A DNA stretch of 64,000 nucleotides, taken from Streptomyces sp. HUAS MG91 (GTDB lineage: Bacteria; Actinomycetota; Actinomycetes; Streptomycetales; Streptomycetaceae). The stretch is taken from NCBI RefSeq assembly GCF_040529335.1, contig NZ_CP159534.1, forward strand, positions 4,278,001 to 4,342,000, written 5' to 3'. The translations under genes were made by a program, and so were the position numbers. This document shows positions 9,706-20,400 of the stretch, piece by piece. The notes below the pieces were generated by a model. It was not told the origin of the DNA and ran no database searches. It saw only the letters and a program-made list of their open reading frames with translations. Numbering within the stretch: the stretch's first letter is position 1; each line of letters begins with the position of its first letter.

Positions 9706-10581
9706 TCAGTCCGGCCGGTGCTCGGGGCCGCCGAAGTCCGGGCTGGAGAAGTCCGGACTGGAGAAGCCGGTGCGCTGTCCGGTGGCGGTCCCGCCGCCGT
9801 CCGGGCTGCTGAACCCCGGCCTGTTGTAGCCGAGCTGGGGCATCCGGCCGGTGCCGCCGGACCGGCCGGCGCCGAGTGGGCCACCGCCCGCGGGCGGCTC
9901 GGCGAGAGCCTCCCGCAGGAACGGCAGGATGCCCCGCTCCAGCAGTGCCTTGGCCCAGGCGTCCCTGGCCCGCGCCACCACCTCGTTCGCCGCGCCGTGC
10001 GCTCCGGCCTGGAGCGAGGTCGCCCCGTTGCGCAGAGCGGCCAGCAGCAGGCACACCGCCGCGACGAGGATGCCCGCCGCGGCGAGCGTGCCGAAGACCC
10101 ACCCGGCCGTGAGCAGGGTGCCGGCGAAGTCCGGTGGCGGGTTGAGCATCTTCAGGATGTAGCCGACCAGCAGAAAGATCGCGGCGGCCGTCCCGGCGAG
10201 CACCGGGAAGAGGACGACGGCGACCGCGGCGATACCGGGTCCCGTCGTCTCCGCGACTTCACTCACGGTGGCGGCGAAGCCCAGGGGATTGCCGCCACCG
10301 GTTTCCGAGGTCGTGCCGGAGGTGCCTCCTTCGTCGAGCGGTTGGGGCCGCGGGGAGGTACGCAGATCCTCACGGACCGATATGTAGTGCTGGTACTCGG
10401 TTGCCGCGGCGGCACTGATCAGGGCTGCCGCGTTGAGCGCCATGGTGCGTAGCTGTTCGGGGTTGAGCCGCTGGCCCACTGCGGCGAGATCAGGCCGGTT
10501 GGGTGCGGTACGCAGCGCCTCATCGAGGATCCGCTCGAACTCGGGGCGGTCCTCGTTCAGCAAATGCGGAGCGCTGTTCAT
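9706..10581 (-). CDS. Actinobacterial membrane protein of unknown function
   Basis: About 291 residues. The N-terminal ~90 residues are a soluble helical region (NEDRPEFERILDEALRTAP, then LNPEQLRTMALNAAALISAA). Two long hydrophobic segments follow (about residues 118-150 and 160-188), then an amphipathic helix and a Gly/Pro/Ser-rich tail with a repeated FSSPD motif (three or four times). No enzymatic motif was recognised. The ATG at 10579-10581 is preferred over 10585-10587 because GGGGGA is then at normal spacing. Confidence 0.75.
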   Translation of the reverse strand: MNSAPHLLNEDRPEFERILDEALRTAPNRPDLAAVGQRLNPEQLRTMALNAAALISAAAATEYQHYISVREDLRTSPRPQPLDEGGTSGTTSETGGGNPLGFAATVSEVAETTGPGIAAVAVVLFPVLAGTAAAIFLLVGYILKMLNPPPDFAGTLLTAGWVFGTLAAAGILVAAVCLLLAALRNGATSLQAGAHGAANEVVARARDAWAKALLERGILPFLREALAEPPAGGGPLGAGRSGGTGRMPQLGYNRPGFSSPDGGGTATGQRTGFSSPDFSSPDFGGPEHRPD

Positions 10582-10770
10582 GTGCATCCCCCGATGCTCC
10601 GTAGGGCTTGGTGGCCCGCATGGGTACGAGCCGTCGGGCAGAAACGGAGGGGAGCCTGCTACGGATAATCCGATGGTAGAGCTGCCATGGCGCGCGGTGA
10701 CAGGGGGTTTCCGGAAATTGGCCTTGCGGCCGGAGGAATCCTCCGTCTACCGCTGCTGCCCGATCAACTC

Positions 10771-11862
10771 TCAGATATCCATCGGCAGTTGCTGGACCAG
10801 GAGTTTTCCGGCCATGGTCACACCGCCGTCCATGGCGATGGCGAGTCCGCCCGCGTACACGTGCGGTCCTTCGACGGCCGGCCGGCCGGGCCCCTCCTCG
10901 CTGTCGTCGGAGCCGGACTCGGCGCCGACCTGGCCCAGGAGGTACGGGATCGGGCTGTGGCCGTGCACCACGCGGCTGCCGCCGAAGGCGCCGAGCAGCT
11001 CACGCACGGTGCCGGGGCCCGACTCCTCGTCGCGGAACGCGAACCGTTTGGTGAACTTCCGGAAGAGGTCCCAGCACTCGTCCGCGTCGTTGCGCGTGAG
11101 CGTCTCGCGGATGGTGTCGTTGACGGCCTCGATGGAATCGCCGTAGTCGAGGTACGACGTGGTGTCGGAGTGCATCAGCAGGTGGTCGTCCTCGATCTCG
11201 ATCGCGTCGAGGCGGGACATCCACTGCAGATGTACGTCCTGGAGGCGATCCATGTCGGACTTCTGTCCACCGTTGAGGAGCCAGGCGGCCTGGAAGGTGG
11301 CGGTACCCGCGCCCGAATTGACCGGGGTGTCGCCGAACCGCTTGGCGCCGAGGAGCAGCAGCTCGTGGTTGCCCATGAGGGCCTTGCAGTAGCCGCCCGC
11401 CGCGGCGGCCTCCGCCGAGAGCCGCATCACCAGGTCGATGACGCCGATCCCGTCGGGCCCGCGGTCGGTGAAGTCGCCGAGGAACCACAGGCGCGCGGTG
11501 CCCGCCGCCCAGTTGCCCTCCGCGTCGATCAGGCCCTTCTCCTGGAGGGCGGCGATCAGCTCGTCGAGGTAGCCGTGCACGTCGCCGACGACGAACAGCG
11601 GGCCGGGCCCCTCGCCCGCCGCGGGGGCGGGAGCCGGCGCCTGCTGAGGGACCTCGGCCGGGACAGGATCGGTCCTGCTGATGACCGGCAGATCGCGCTC
11701 CGTCGGCGTGTAGCCCTCCGGGAACGCGTCGGGATTCTCCGCTCCGGGGGCGGGCTCGGTCGTCATCACATTCGCCGGTACGTCATGCACGTACGCGGGA
11801 ACGCGGAAATCACGCAGCGTCTCTGTGCGCGCTGCGGGTCCCTGACCGGCCCCCTGAGTCAT
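10771..11862 (-). CDS. Calcineurin-like Ser/Thr metallophosphoesterase
   Basis: A 363-residue protein whose N-terminal ~100 residues are low-complexity (Pro/Ala-rich). The phosphoesterase domain follows with all signature blocks: GDVHGYLDEL, GDFTDRGPDGIGV, GNHELLLLGAKRFG and the late VVHGHSPIPYLLG, supplying the two-metal ligands of the PPP fold. It probably dephosphorylates phospho-Ser/Thr proteins or nucleotides in the cytoplasm. The start ATG at 11860-11862 has GGAGGGG immediately upstream; an in-frame ATG at 11877 lacks a ribosome site. It belongs to no obvious operon. Confidence 0.9.
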   Translation of the reverse strand: MTQGAGQGPAARTETLRDFRVPAYVHDVPANVMTTEPAPGAENPDAFPEGYTPTERDLPVISRTDPVPAEVPQQAPAPAPAAGEGPGPLFVVGDVHGYLDELIAALQEKGLIDAEGNWAAGTARLWFLGDFTDRGPDGIGVIDLVMRLSAEAAAAGGYCKALMGNHELLLLGAKRFGDTPVNSGAGTATFQAAWLLNGGQKSDMDRLQDVHLQWMSRLDAIEIEDDHLLMHSDTTSYLDYGDSIEAVNDTIRETLTRNDADECWDLFRKFTKRFAFRDEESGPGTVRELLGAFGGSRVVHGHSPIPYLLGQVGAESGSDDSEEGPGRPAVEGPHVYAGGLAIAMDGGVTMAGKLLVQQLPMDI

Positions 11863-12054
11863 CGACCCCTCCACCATTGCGCCGCCTGTGCACCGGATCG
11901 GACTGCCTGGTCGCAGCGGCCCGCGGTGTCGTGCGCCCATCATAGGAATGCGGCTCGCGCTGTGTGATGCACCAGGGGTGGTGAATCGGTGACGGGGGGC
12001 TGTTCGCCCCTCATTTCTCCCGAATTGGTGCGGACTTTTCCTCGCTGGATTCCG

Positions 12055-12080
12055 GGCCGCCCCGCGGTCGCGGGGCGGCC
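12055..12080 (-). terminator. Probable terminator of the lacI-type gene
   Basis: GGCCGCCCCGC (12055-12065) and GCGGGGCGGCC (12070-12080) form an 11-bp stem with a 4-nt loop, 10 bp after the stop of the leftward regulator gene. Confidence 0.75.
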
Positions 12081-12089
12081 TGCGGGCGG

Positions 12090-13202
12090 TCAGCCCTGCT
12101 TCGGGGAGCGCGGTGGGCTGACCGTGGTGCGGGACGCGCGGCGCATCGAGGACGTCCGCACGATCAGTTCCGTCGGTATCACCTGCTCGACCGGTTGATC
12201 GGATTCGAGGCCCTCGATGGCGTCGATGAGCAGCTGGACGACGGCCGTGCCGATCCGCCGCGGCTTGAGCGACAGGGTCGTGATGGGCGGCTCGGTGTTC
12301 GCGTACACGTTCGACTCGCTGCAGCAGACGAGCAGCAGGTCCTCGGGGACGCGCAGGCCGTAGCGGCGGGCCGCGGCGAGCAGGTCCGTGCCGTTGGGAT
12401 CGAAGAGGCCGTACACCGCGTCGGGGCGGTCGGGCCGGGCGAGCAGCCGGTCGGCGGCGACGGCGCCCGCGCACGGATCGTGCGCGGGGTACGACTCGTA
12501 GACCGGCTCCTGCCCGATCCGCTCGCACCAGCGCAGGTACGCGGAGGTGGAGAGGTGGGTGTACGTGTCGGTGGTGGTGCCCGTGAGCAGGCCGATGCGG
12601 CGGGCGCCGGCCTCGGCGAGGTGGTCGAGGATGCCGAGCACGGCGGCCTCGTGGTCGTTGTCGACCCAGGCGGTCACCGGCAGGGTTCCCCCGGGGCGTC
12701 CGTCCGAGACGACGGGCAGGCCCTGGCGGACCAGCTCGCTGACGACCGGGTCGTGGTCGGAGGGGTCGATGACGACGGTGCCGTCGAGGGCGACGTTCGA
12801 CCACACGTCGTGACGGGAGGTGGCGGGCAGGATGACGAGGGCGTACCCGCGGGCGAGCGCGGCCGAGGTCGCGGCTCTGGCCATCTCCGCGAAGTACGCG
12901 AATTCGGTGAAGGTGAAAGGTTCATCCCCGTAGGTCGTCACGGTCAGGCCGATGAGGCCCGACTTGCCGGTACGGAGCGTTCGGGCCGCCGCGGAGGGGC
13001 GGTAGCCCAACCGGTCGGCGACCTCGCGGACGTGGCGTCGGGTGGCGTCGGGGAGCCGGCCCTTGCCGTTGAGTGCATCGGAGACAGTCGTGATCGAGAC
13101 CCCGGCGGCGGCGGCGACATCTCTGATGCCCGCTCTGCCCGGCCGGGTGCCTCTACGGGTCGTCTCCGCCCGGCTCACCTGGTGCTTCCCTGCTGCTGTC
13201 AT
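12090..13202 (-). CDS. LacI-family transcriptional regulator
   Basis: About 370 residues. The LacI helix-turn-helix and hinge are at about residues 26-80 (IRDVAAAAGVSITTVSDALN, GRLPDATRRHVREVADRLGY). A periplasmic-binding-protein-like effector domain follows. It lies next to hisC in the position of the S. coelicolor regulator upstream of the hisC-cyd region. The effector is unknown. The start is uncertain: ATG 13202 lacks a clear ribosome site and an ATG 11 codons upstream (13235) is also in frame. The two cysteines in LLLVCCSESN are unusual for this position. Confidence 0.92.
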   Translation of the reverse strand: MTAAGKHQVSRAETTRRGTRPGRAGIRDVAAAAGVSITTVSDALNGKGRLPDATRRHVREVADRLGYRPSAAARTLRTGKSGLIGLTVTTYGDEPFTFTEFAYFAEMARAATSAALARGYALVILPATSRHDVWSNVALDGTVVIDPSDHDPVVSELVRQGLPVVSDGRPGGTLPVTAWVDNDHEAAVLGILDHLAEAGARRIGLLTGTTTDTYTHLSTSAYLRWCERIGQEPVYESYPAHDPCAGAVAADRLLARPDRPDAVYGLFDPNGTDLLAAARRYGLRVPEDLLLVCCSESNVYANTEPPITTLSLKPRRIGTAVVQLLIDAIEGLESDQPVEQVIPTELIVRTSSMRRASRTTVSPPRSPKQG

Positions 13203-13578
13203 GGCGAGCCGATAGTAGGGCTCATGCGGCTGCATGGCGGGGGCGCATATGCCGGGGTTGACAGGCACGTTTCTGCAAGGTGATGAACCGTCAATGACCT
13301 TGGAATGTAGGGGAGTTGGTGGTCATCACACTAGTACGTCACTTGTCGGCACGCATGAGCCTGCCAAGTCGACGATGTTGCGAACAGGTCTCAACTCACC
13401 TTCACGGGTGATGCGCGCCACGGCGCGAGCCAGGGGCGCGCGCCAGGGCTCGGAGCGCTCCCCCCTCGCCGTACGCCGCGGGGGCCCGCGTGAGCCGAGG
13501 GCCCCGGGCCCATTGGGGCGGGTGGCGAATCCTCTTAAGGTGAGCAGTATTGGAACGGTGGCCACAAGGAGGACTGCG
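13203..13578. other. Intergenic region between the LacI-type gene and hisC
   Basis: About 375 bp with no supportable coding sequence. It must contain the divergent promoters. TTGACA at 13258-13263 and an 8-bp palindrome GCATATGC (13245-13252) are visible, but neither gives a convincing promoter or LacI operator. GC content falls near 13300-13400 and rises again ahead of hisC. Confidence 0.6.
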
Positions 13579-14658
13579 GTGAGCGAGACCAACCCGAAGC
13601 TGCGTGCGGAGCTGGCGGGGATCCCCGCCTACAAGCCGGGCAAGCCCGCGGCCGCCGGGGGCCCGGTGGCGTACAAGCTCTCCTCCAACGAGAACCCGTA
13701 TCCGCCGCTCCCGGGCGTCATGGAGCAGGCGATCGCCGCGGCCGGGGCGTTCAACCGCTACCCGGACATGGCCTGCACCGGCCTCATGAACGAGCTGGCG
13801 GACCGTTTCGGCGTGCCGGTGACGCACCTGGCCACGGGCACCGGCTCGGTCGGTGTCGCCCAGCAGCTGCTCCAGGCGACCAGCGGTCCGGGCGACGAGG
13901 TCATCTACGCGTGGCGGTCCTTCGAGGCGTACCCGATCATCACGCAGATCAGCGGCGCGACGTCGGTGCGGGTGCCGCTGACCGGCGACGAGGTGCACGA
14001 CCTCGACGCGATGGCCGACGCCATCACCGACCGCACGCGCCTGATCTTCGTCTGCAACCCCAACAACCCCACCGGCACCGTGGTGCGCCGGGCCGAGCTG
14101 GAACGGTTCCTCGACCGGGTTCCTTCCGATGTCCTGGTCGTCCTCGACGAGGCGTACCGGGAGTTCATCCGCGACGCCGAGGTGCCGGACGGCGTGGAGA
14201 TCTACCGGGACCGGCCGAACGTCGCGGTGCTGCGGACCTTCTCGAAGGCGTACGGCCTCGCGGGCCTGCGCGTCGGCTTCGCCATCGCGCACGAGCCGGT
14301 GGCGGCGGCGCTGCGGCAGACGGCGGTGCCGTTCGGCGTGAGCCAGCTCGCGCAGGACGCGGCGGTGGCCTCGCTGCGCATGGAGGACGAACTGCTCGGG
14401 CGTGTCGGCTCGTTGGTGGCCGAGCGGACCCGGGTGGTCGACGCGCTGCGGGAGCAGGGCTGGACCGTGCCCGAGACGCAGGCCAACTTCGTGTGGCTGC
14501 GGCTGGGGGAGAAGACCATGGACTTCGCGGCGGCGTGCGAGGCGGCCGGGGTGGTCGTCCGGCCGTTCGCCGGTGAGGGGATGCGGGCCACGATCGGCGA
14601 GACCGAGGCCAACGACATCTTCCTCCAGGCGGCTCAGGCGTTCCGCAAGGAGCTGTAG
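13579..14658 (+). CDS. hisC: Histidinol-phosphate aminotransferase
   Basis: A 359-residue class I/II PLP aminotransferase. The N-terminal [16 protein letters not shown] motif is characteristic of HisC. The cofactor-binding core includes [20 protein letters not shown] and the Schiff-base lysine in [14 protein letters not shown] (about residue 222). It transfers the amino group from glutamate to imidazole-acetol phosphate in histidine synthesis; related enzymes act on aromatic amino acids. It stands alone, not in a his operon, so it may be a second HisC paralogue. GTG start 13579 with AAGGAGG at ideal spacing. Confidence 0.93.
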   Translation: MSETNPKLRAELAGIPAYKPGKPAAAGGPVAYKLSSNENPYPPLPGVMEQAIAAAGAFNRYPDMACTGLMNELADRFGVPVTHLATGTGSVGVAQQLLQATSGPGDEVIYAWRSFEAYPIITQISGATSVRVPLTGDEVHDLDAMADAITDRTRLIFVCNPNNPTGTVVRRAELERFLDRVPSDVLVVLDEAYREFIRDAEVPDGVEIYRDRPNVAVLRTFSKAYGLAGLRVGFAIAHEPVAAALRQTAVPFGVSQLAQDAAVASLRMEDELLGRVGSLVAERTRVVDALREQGWTVPETQANFVWLRLGEKTMDFAAACEAAGVVVRPFAGEGMRATIGETEANDIFLQAAQAFRKEL

Positions 14659-14685
14659 CGAGCGGTCGGCAGGACCGGACGACGA

Positions 14686-14725
14686 CGGCCGGCCGGAGGG
14701 TGGGAACGCACCCTCCGGCCGGCCG
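14686..14725 (+). terminator. Strong hisC terminator
   Basis: CGGCCGGCCGGAGGGTG (14686-14702) pairs perfectly with CACCCTCCGGCCGGCCG (14709-14725), a 17-bp stem with a 6-nt loop. It insulates hisC from the redox-controlled cyd operon. Confidence 0.88.
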
Positions 14726-14779
14726 TTCGCCGTCTCCGGCCGCGCGCCTGTGGCGTTCCTCGCAGTAAGGGGACCCCCC

Positions 14780-14809
14780 TTCGGATCCCGACATCCAGTA
14801 CGACATAAT
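14780..14809 (+). promoter_or_regulatory. Possible cydA promoter
   Basis: TTCGGA (14780-14785) and CATAAT (14804-14809) are 18 bp apart. The predicted transcription start would fall just inside or before the Rex operator at 14819, which suits repression by occlusion. Confidence 0.45.
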
Positions 14810-14818
14810 GCTTGTGAA

Positions 14819-14834
14819 TGTGAACGCGTTCACA
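14819..14834. promoter_or_regulatory. Rex operator (ROP)
   Basis: TGTGAACGCGTTCACA is a perfect 16-bp palindrome matching the Rex operator consensus TGTGAACNNNTTCACA. In S. coelicolor the NADH/NAD+ sensor Rex represses the cyd operon through such a site. It lies about 85 bp upstream of the cydA start codon; a second partial half-site (TTGTGAA, 14812-14818) abuts it. Confidence 0.93.
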
Positions 14835-14917
14835 AGCGTGTCCCGGTTCCTCCCGGGATTTGTGGGATTAAAGGGGCAAACTGCCGCTGTGACCACAGCG
14901 ATGTAAGGAGAGACGCA

Positions 14918-16423
14918 GTGGACCTGGCTTTGGCGCCGGAGACCCTGGCGCGATGGCAGTTCGGTATTACGACCGTCTACCACTTCCTGTTCGTCCCCCT
15001 GACGATCTCGCTCGCGGCGCTGACCGCCGGGCTGCAGACCGCCTGGGTGCGGACGGAGAACGAGAAGTACCTCAGGGCCACGAAGTTCTGGGGCAAGCTC
15101 TTCCTGATCAACATCGCGATGGGTGTCGTCACCGGCATCGTGCAGGAGTTCCAGTTCGGCATGAACTGGTCGGACTACTCCCGCTTCGTCGGTGACATCT
15201 TCGGAGCGCCACTCGCCTTCGAGGCGCTGATCGCCTTCTTCTTCGAGTCGACCTTCATCGGTCTGTGGATCTTCGGCTGGGACAAGCTGCCGAAGAAGAT
15301 CCATCTGGCCTGCATCTGGATGGTCTCGATCGGCACGATCCTGTCCGCGTACTTCATCCTGGCGGCCAACTCCTGGATGCAGCACCCGGTCGGCTACCGG
15401 TACAACAAGGCCAACGGCCGGGCCGAGCTGACCGACTTCTGGCACGTGCTCACCCAGAACACTGCGCTCACGCAGGCCTTCCACACGCTGACCGCCTCGT
15501 TCCTCACGGGCGGCGCGTTCATGGTCGGCATCGCGGCCTTCCACCTGGCGCGCAAGAAGCACATCCCCGTGATGAAGACCTCGCTGCGCCTCGGCCTGAT
15601 CACCGTGATCGTCGGCGGTCTGCTCACCGCGGTCAGCGGTGACCAGCTCGGCAAGGTCATGTTCAAGCAGCAGCCCATGAAGATGGCCGCCGCCGAGGCC
15701 CTGTGGGACGGACAGAACTCCGCGCCGTTCTCGGTGTTCGCGTACGGCGACGTCAGCAAGGGCCACAACTCCGTCGAGCTGTCGATCCCCGGGATACTGT
15801 CCTTCCTCGCCGACGACAACTTCCACTCGTACGTCCCCGGCATCAACGACACCAACAAGGCCGAGCAGGAGAAGTACGGGCCGGGCGACTACCGCCCGAT
15901 CATCCCCGTCACCTTCTGGGCCTTCCGCTGGATGATCGGCTTCGGGATGGCGTCCTTCGCCCTCGGCATCCTCGGACTCTGGCTCACCCGCAAGAAGTTC
16001 ATGCTGCCCCAGCACCTGCGGGTGGACGAGGACGAAGTGCCGAACCTGGTGCTCTTCAAGAACAAGGCCCTCAGCCCGAAGTTCACCAAGCTCTACTGGC
16101 TCGCGGCCCTGTGGACCCTCGGGTTCCCGCTGATCGCCAACTCCTGGGGCTGGATCTTCACCGAGATGGGCCGTCAGCCGTGGGTCGTCTACGGCGTCCT
16201 GCAGACCCGTGACGCGGTCTCCCCCAGCGTCTCGCAGGGCGAGGTCCTCACCTCGATGATCGTCTTCACCCTGCTGTACGCGGTGCTCGCCGTGATCGAG
16301 GTCAAGCTGCTCGTGAAGTACATCAAGGCCGGGCCTCCCGAGCTGACCGACGACGATCTCAACCCGCCCACGAAGATCGGCGGGGACCGGGACGCCGACA
16401 AGCCGATGGCCTTCTCGTACTGA
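14918..16423 (+). CDS. cydA: Cytochrome bd quinol oxidase subunit I
   Basis: A 501-residue polytopic subunit that carries haems b558, b595 and d and oxidises quinol with oxygen reduction to water. The N-terminus (ARWQFGITTVYHFLFVPLTI, His22 a conserved haem ligand), FWGKLFLINIAMGVVTGIVQEFQFG and the GRQPWVVYGVLQT loop are diagnostic. Length is typical. GTG start 14918 has AAGGAG 8-13 bp upstream. It heads cydA-cydB-cydCD, downstream of the Rex operator, so expression should rise when NADH accumulates under low oxygen. Confidence 0.97.
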   Translation: MDLALAPETLARWQFGITTVYHFLFVPLTISLAALTAGLQTAWVRTENEKYLRATKFWGKLFLINIAMGVVTGIVQEFQFGMNWSDYSRFVGDIFGAPLAFEALIAFFFESTFIGLWIFGWDKLPKKIHLACIWMVSIGTILSAYFILAANSWMQHPVGYRYNKANGRAELTDFWHVLTQNTALTQAFHTLTASFLTGGAFMVGIAAFHLARKKHIPVMKTSLRLGLITVIVGGLLTAVSGDQLGKVMFKQQPMKMAAAEALWDGQNSAPFSVFAYGDVSKGHNSVELSIPGILSFLADDNFHSYVPGINDTNKAEQEKYGPGDYRPIIPVTFWAFRWMIGFGMASFALGILGLWLTRKKFMLPQHLRVDEDEVPNLVLFKNKALSPKFTKLYWLAALWTLGFPLIANSWGWIFTEMGRQPWVVYGVLQTRDAVSPSVSQGEVLTSMIVFTLLYAVLAVIEVKLLVKYIKAGPPELTDDDLNPPTKIGGDRDADKPMAFSY

Positions 16424-16442
16424 GGCCCAGGGAGCATCTGTC

Positions 16443-17447
<1,005 letters not shown>

Positions 17448-17478
17448 AGTCCCGGATCGACCCGCCTGATGTGAGGGT

Positions 17479-20400
17479 GTGTTTCACGTGAAACCGATCG
17501 ACCAGCGCCTGTTCCGGTACGCCCGGGCCACCCGCGTCTTCCTGATCGCGGTGGTCGTCCTCGGCGCCGTCGGGGCGGGCCTGGTCATCGCTCAGGCGAT
17601 GCTCATCGCCGAGGTGGTGGTGGGGGCCTTCCAGCACGGGTTCGACGCGGGGCGGCTCGCCACCCCGCTGGCGCTCCTCGCGGTGGTCGCCGCCGGGCGC
17701 GGGCTGGTGGCCTGGGTGACCGAGCTGGCCGCGCACCGGGCGAGCGCGGCGGTCAAGTCCGAGCTGCGGGGGCGGCTCCTGGAGCGGGCCGCGAAGCTCG
17801 GCCCGGGGTGGCTCGCGGGGCAGCGCACCGGTTCGCTGGTGGCGCTCGCGACGCGGGGCGTGGACGCGCTGGACGACTACTTCTCGCGTTATCTGCCGCA
17901 GTTGGGGCTCGCGGTGGTGGTTCCGGTCGCGGTGCTCGCCCGCGTCGTCACCGAGGACTGGGTGTCGGCGGCGATCATCGTCGGCACGCTCCCCCTCATC
18001 CCGATCTTCATGATGCTCATCGGCTGGGCCACCCAGTCCCGGATGGACCGTCAGTGGCGGCTGCTGTCCCGGCTGTCGGGGCACTTCCTGGACGTGGTCG
18101 CGGGCCTGCCGACCCTGAAGGTGTTCGGCCGCGCCAAGGCGCAGGCCGACTCCATCCGCAAGATCACCGGCGAGTACCGCAGGGCGACGATCCGCACCCT
18201 GCGGATCGCCTTCCTGTCGTCGTTCGCGCTGGAACTGCTCGCGACGCTCTCGGTCGCGCTGGTGGCCGTCACCATCGGCATGCGGCTCGTGCACGGCGAG
18301 ATGGACCTGTACGTGGGTCTGGTGATCCTCGTTCTCGCGCCCGAGGCGTATCTGCCGCTGCGGCAGGTGGGCGCGCAGTTCCACGCGGCGGCCGAGGGCC
18401 TGGCGGCGGCGGAGGAGATCTTCGCCGTACTGGAGACCCCGCTGCCGGAGACCGGGTCCCAGGACGTCCCGTCGGACCGTGGCATCGGCTTCGACCGGGT
18501 GTCGGTCCGCTACGAGGGACGGGACGCCGACGCGGTCGCCGACATCACCTTCGGGGTGGCCGAAGGAGAGACCGTCGCCCTCGTGGGGCCCAGCGGCTCC
18601 GGCAAGTCGACGCTGCTGGCCGCGCTGCTCGGCTTCGTCCGTCCCTCGGGCGGACGGGTCCTGATCGGCGGCGCCGACCTGGCGGACGTGTCGCGGGAGG
18701 CGTGGCACGCGCGCGTGGCGTGGGTGCCGCAGCGGCCGCAGCTGTACGCCGGGTCGATCGCCGACAACGTGCGGCTCGCGCGACCCGACGCCGACGACGC
18801 GGCGGTGCTCGGCGCCCTGCGGGACGCCGGCGCCCTGGAGTTCGTGGAAGCGCTGCCCGCGGGCGTGGCGACCGTGCTCGGCGAGGACGGGGCCGGGCTC
18901 TCTGCGGGACAGCGGCAACGGCTCGCGCTGGCCCGCGCGTTCCTCGCCGACCGGCCCGTGGTGCTGCTCGACGAGCCGACGGCCGCGCTGGACGGCGAGA
19001 CCGAGGCGGGCATCGTCGAGGCGGTGCGCAGGCTCGCCGTCGGGCGGACCGTGCTCCTCGTCGTGCACCGTCCCGCGCTGCTCGCGGTGGCCGACCGGGT
19101 GGTGCGGATCGAGGCACCGGGCGCCGGGCGGCCCGGCCCGGCCCCCGCGGTCCCGGCGCCCGCCGCGGTGCCCGCGCAACTGGTGCGGCAGCCGTCCGGG
19201 CCGGCCGGGGAGACCCGGGGCGAGGGGCCGGCGCGCGGCCACGTCCTCACCCGGCTCCGCGCCGCCGCCCGGCCCCGCCGCTCGCGGCTGCTCCTCGCGC
19301 TGCTGCTCGGCGCCCTCGCGCTCGGCAGCTCCGTCGGCCTGATGGCCACCTCGGGGTGGCTGATCTCGCGGGCCTCCGAGCAGCCACCGGTGCTCTATCT
19401 GATGGTCGCGGTGACGGCCACGCGCGCGTTCGGCATCGGCCGGGCCTGCTTCCGGTACGCGGAGCGGCTGGTCTCGCACGACGCCGTGCTGCGGATGCTG
19501 GCCGACACCCGGGTCGCCGTCTACCGGCGCCTGGAGCGGCTCGCCCCCGCCGGACTGCGCACCCGGCGCCGCGGTGATCTGCTGTCCCGCCTCGTCGCGG
19601 ACGTGGACGCCCTCCAGGACTACTGGCTGCGCTGGCTGCTGCCCGCGTCCGTGGCGGCCCTGGTGGGCGTCGGATCGGTCGCCTTCACCGCCTGGATGCT
19701 GCCCGCCGCGGGCGCCGTGCTCGCCGTCGGACTGCTGCTCGCCGGGGTCGGTGTGCCGCTGCTGTCCGGGGCCGTGTCCCGCCGCGCCGAACGGAGGCTG
19801 GCTCCCGCGCGGGGCGTCCTCGCGACGCGGGCCGCCGAACTGCTCACCGGCACCGCCGAACTGACCGTCGCGGGCGCCCTGCCGCGCCGCACGGCGGACG
19901 CCCGCGAGGCCGACTCCGCGCTGACCCGGATCGCCTCGCGCGCCGCCACCGCGACCGCGCTCGGCGACGGCCTCACCGCGCTGATCACCGGCCTCACCGT
20001 GGCCGCCGCGGCGCTCGTCGGCGTCCAGGGCGTGCGCGCCGGACAGCTCGACGGGGTCGCGCTCGCCGTCGTGGTGCTGACCCCGCTCGCCGCGTTCGAG
20101 TCGGTCCTCGGGCTGCCGCTCGCCGTGCAGTACCGCCAGCGGGTCCACAAGAGCGCCGAGCGGGTCTACGAGGTCCTGGACGCGCCCGAACCCGTACGGG
20201 AGCCCGAGCGGCCGGTACCGGCGCCGCAGGACCCCTTCCCGCTCGTGGTGCGGGACCTCGGGGCGCGCTACGAGGAGGGGGCGCGGCCCGCCCTCGCGGG
20301 CGTCGGCCTGACCCTGGAGCGGGGCCGCAGGGTCGCCGTCGTCGGCCCGTCCGGCTCCGGCAAGACCACCCTGGCGCAGGTGCTGCTGCGCTTCCTCGAC

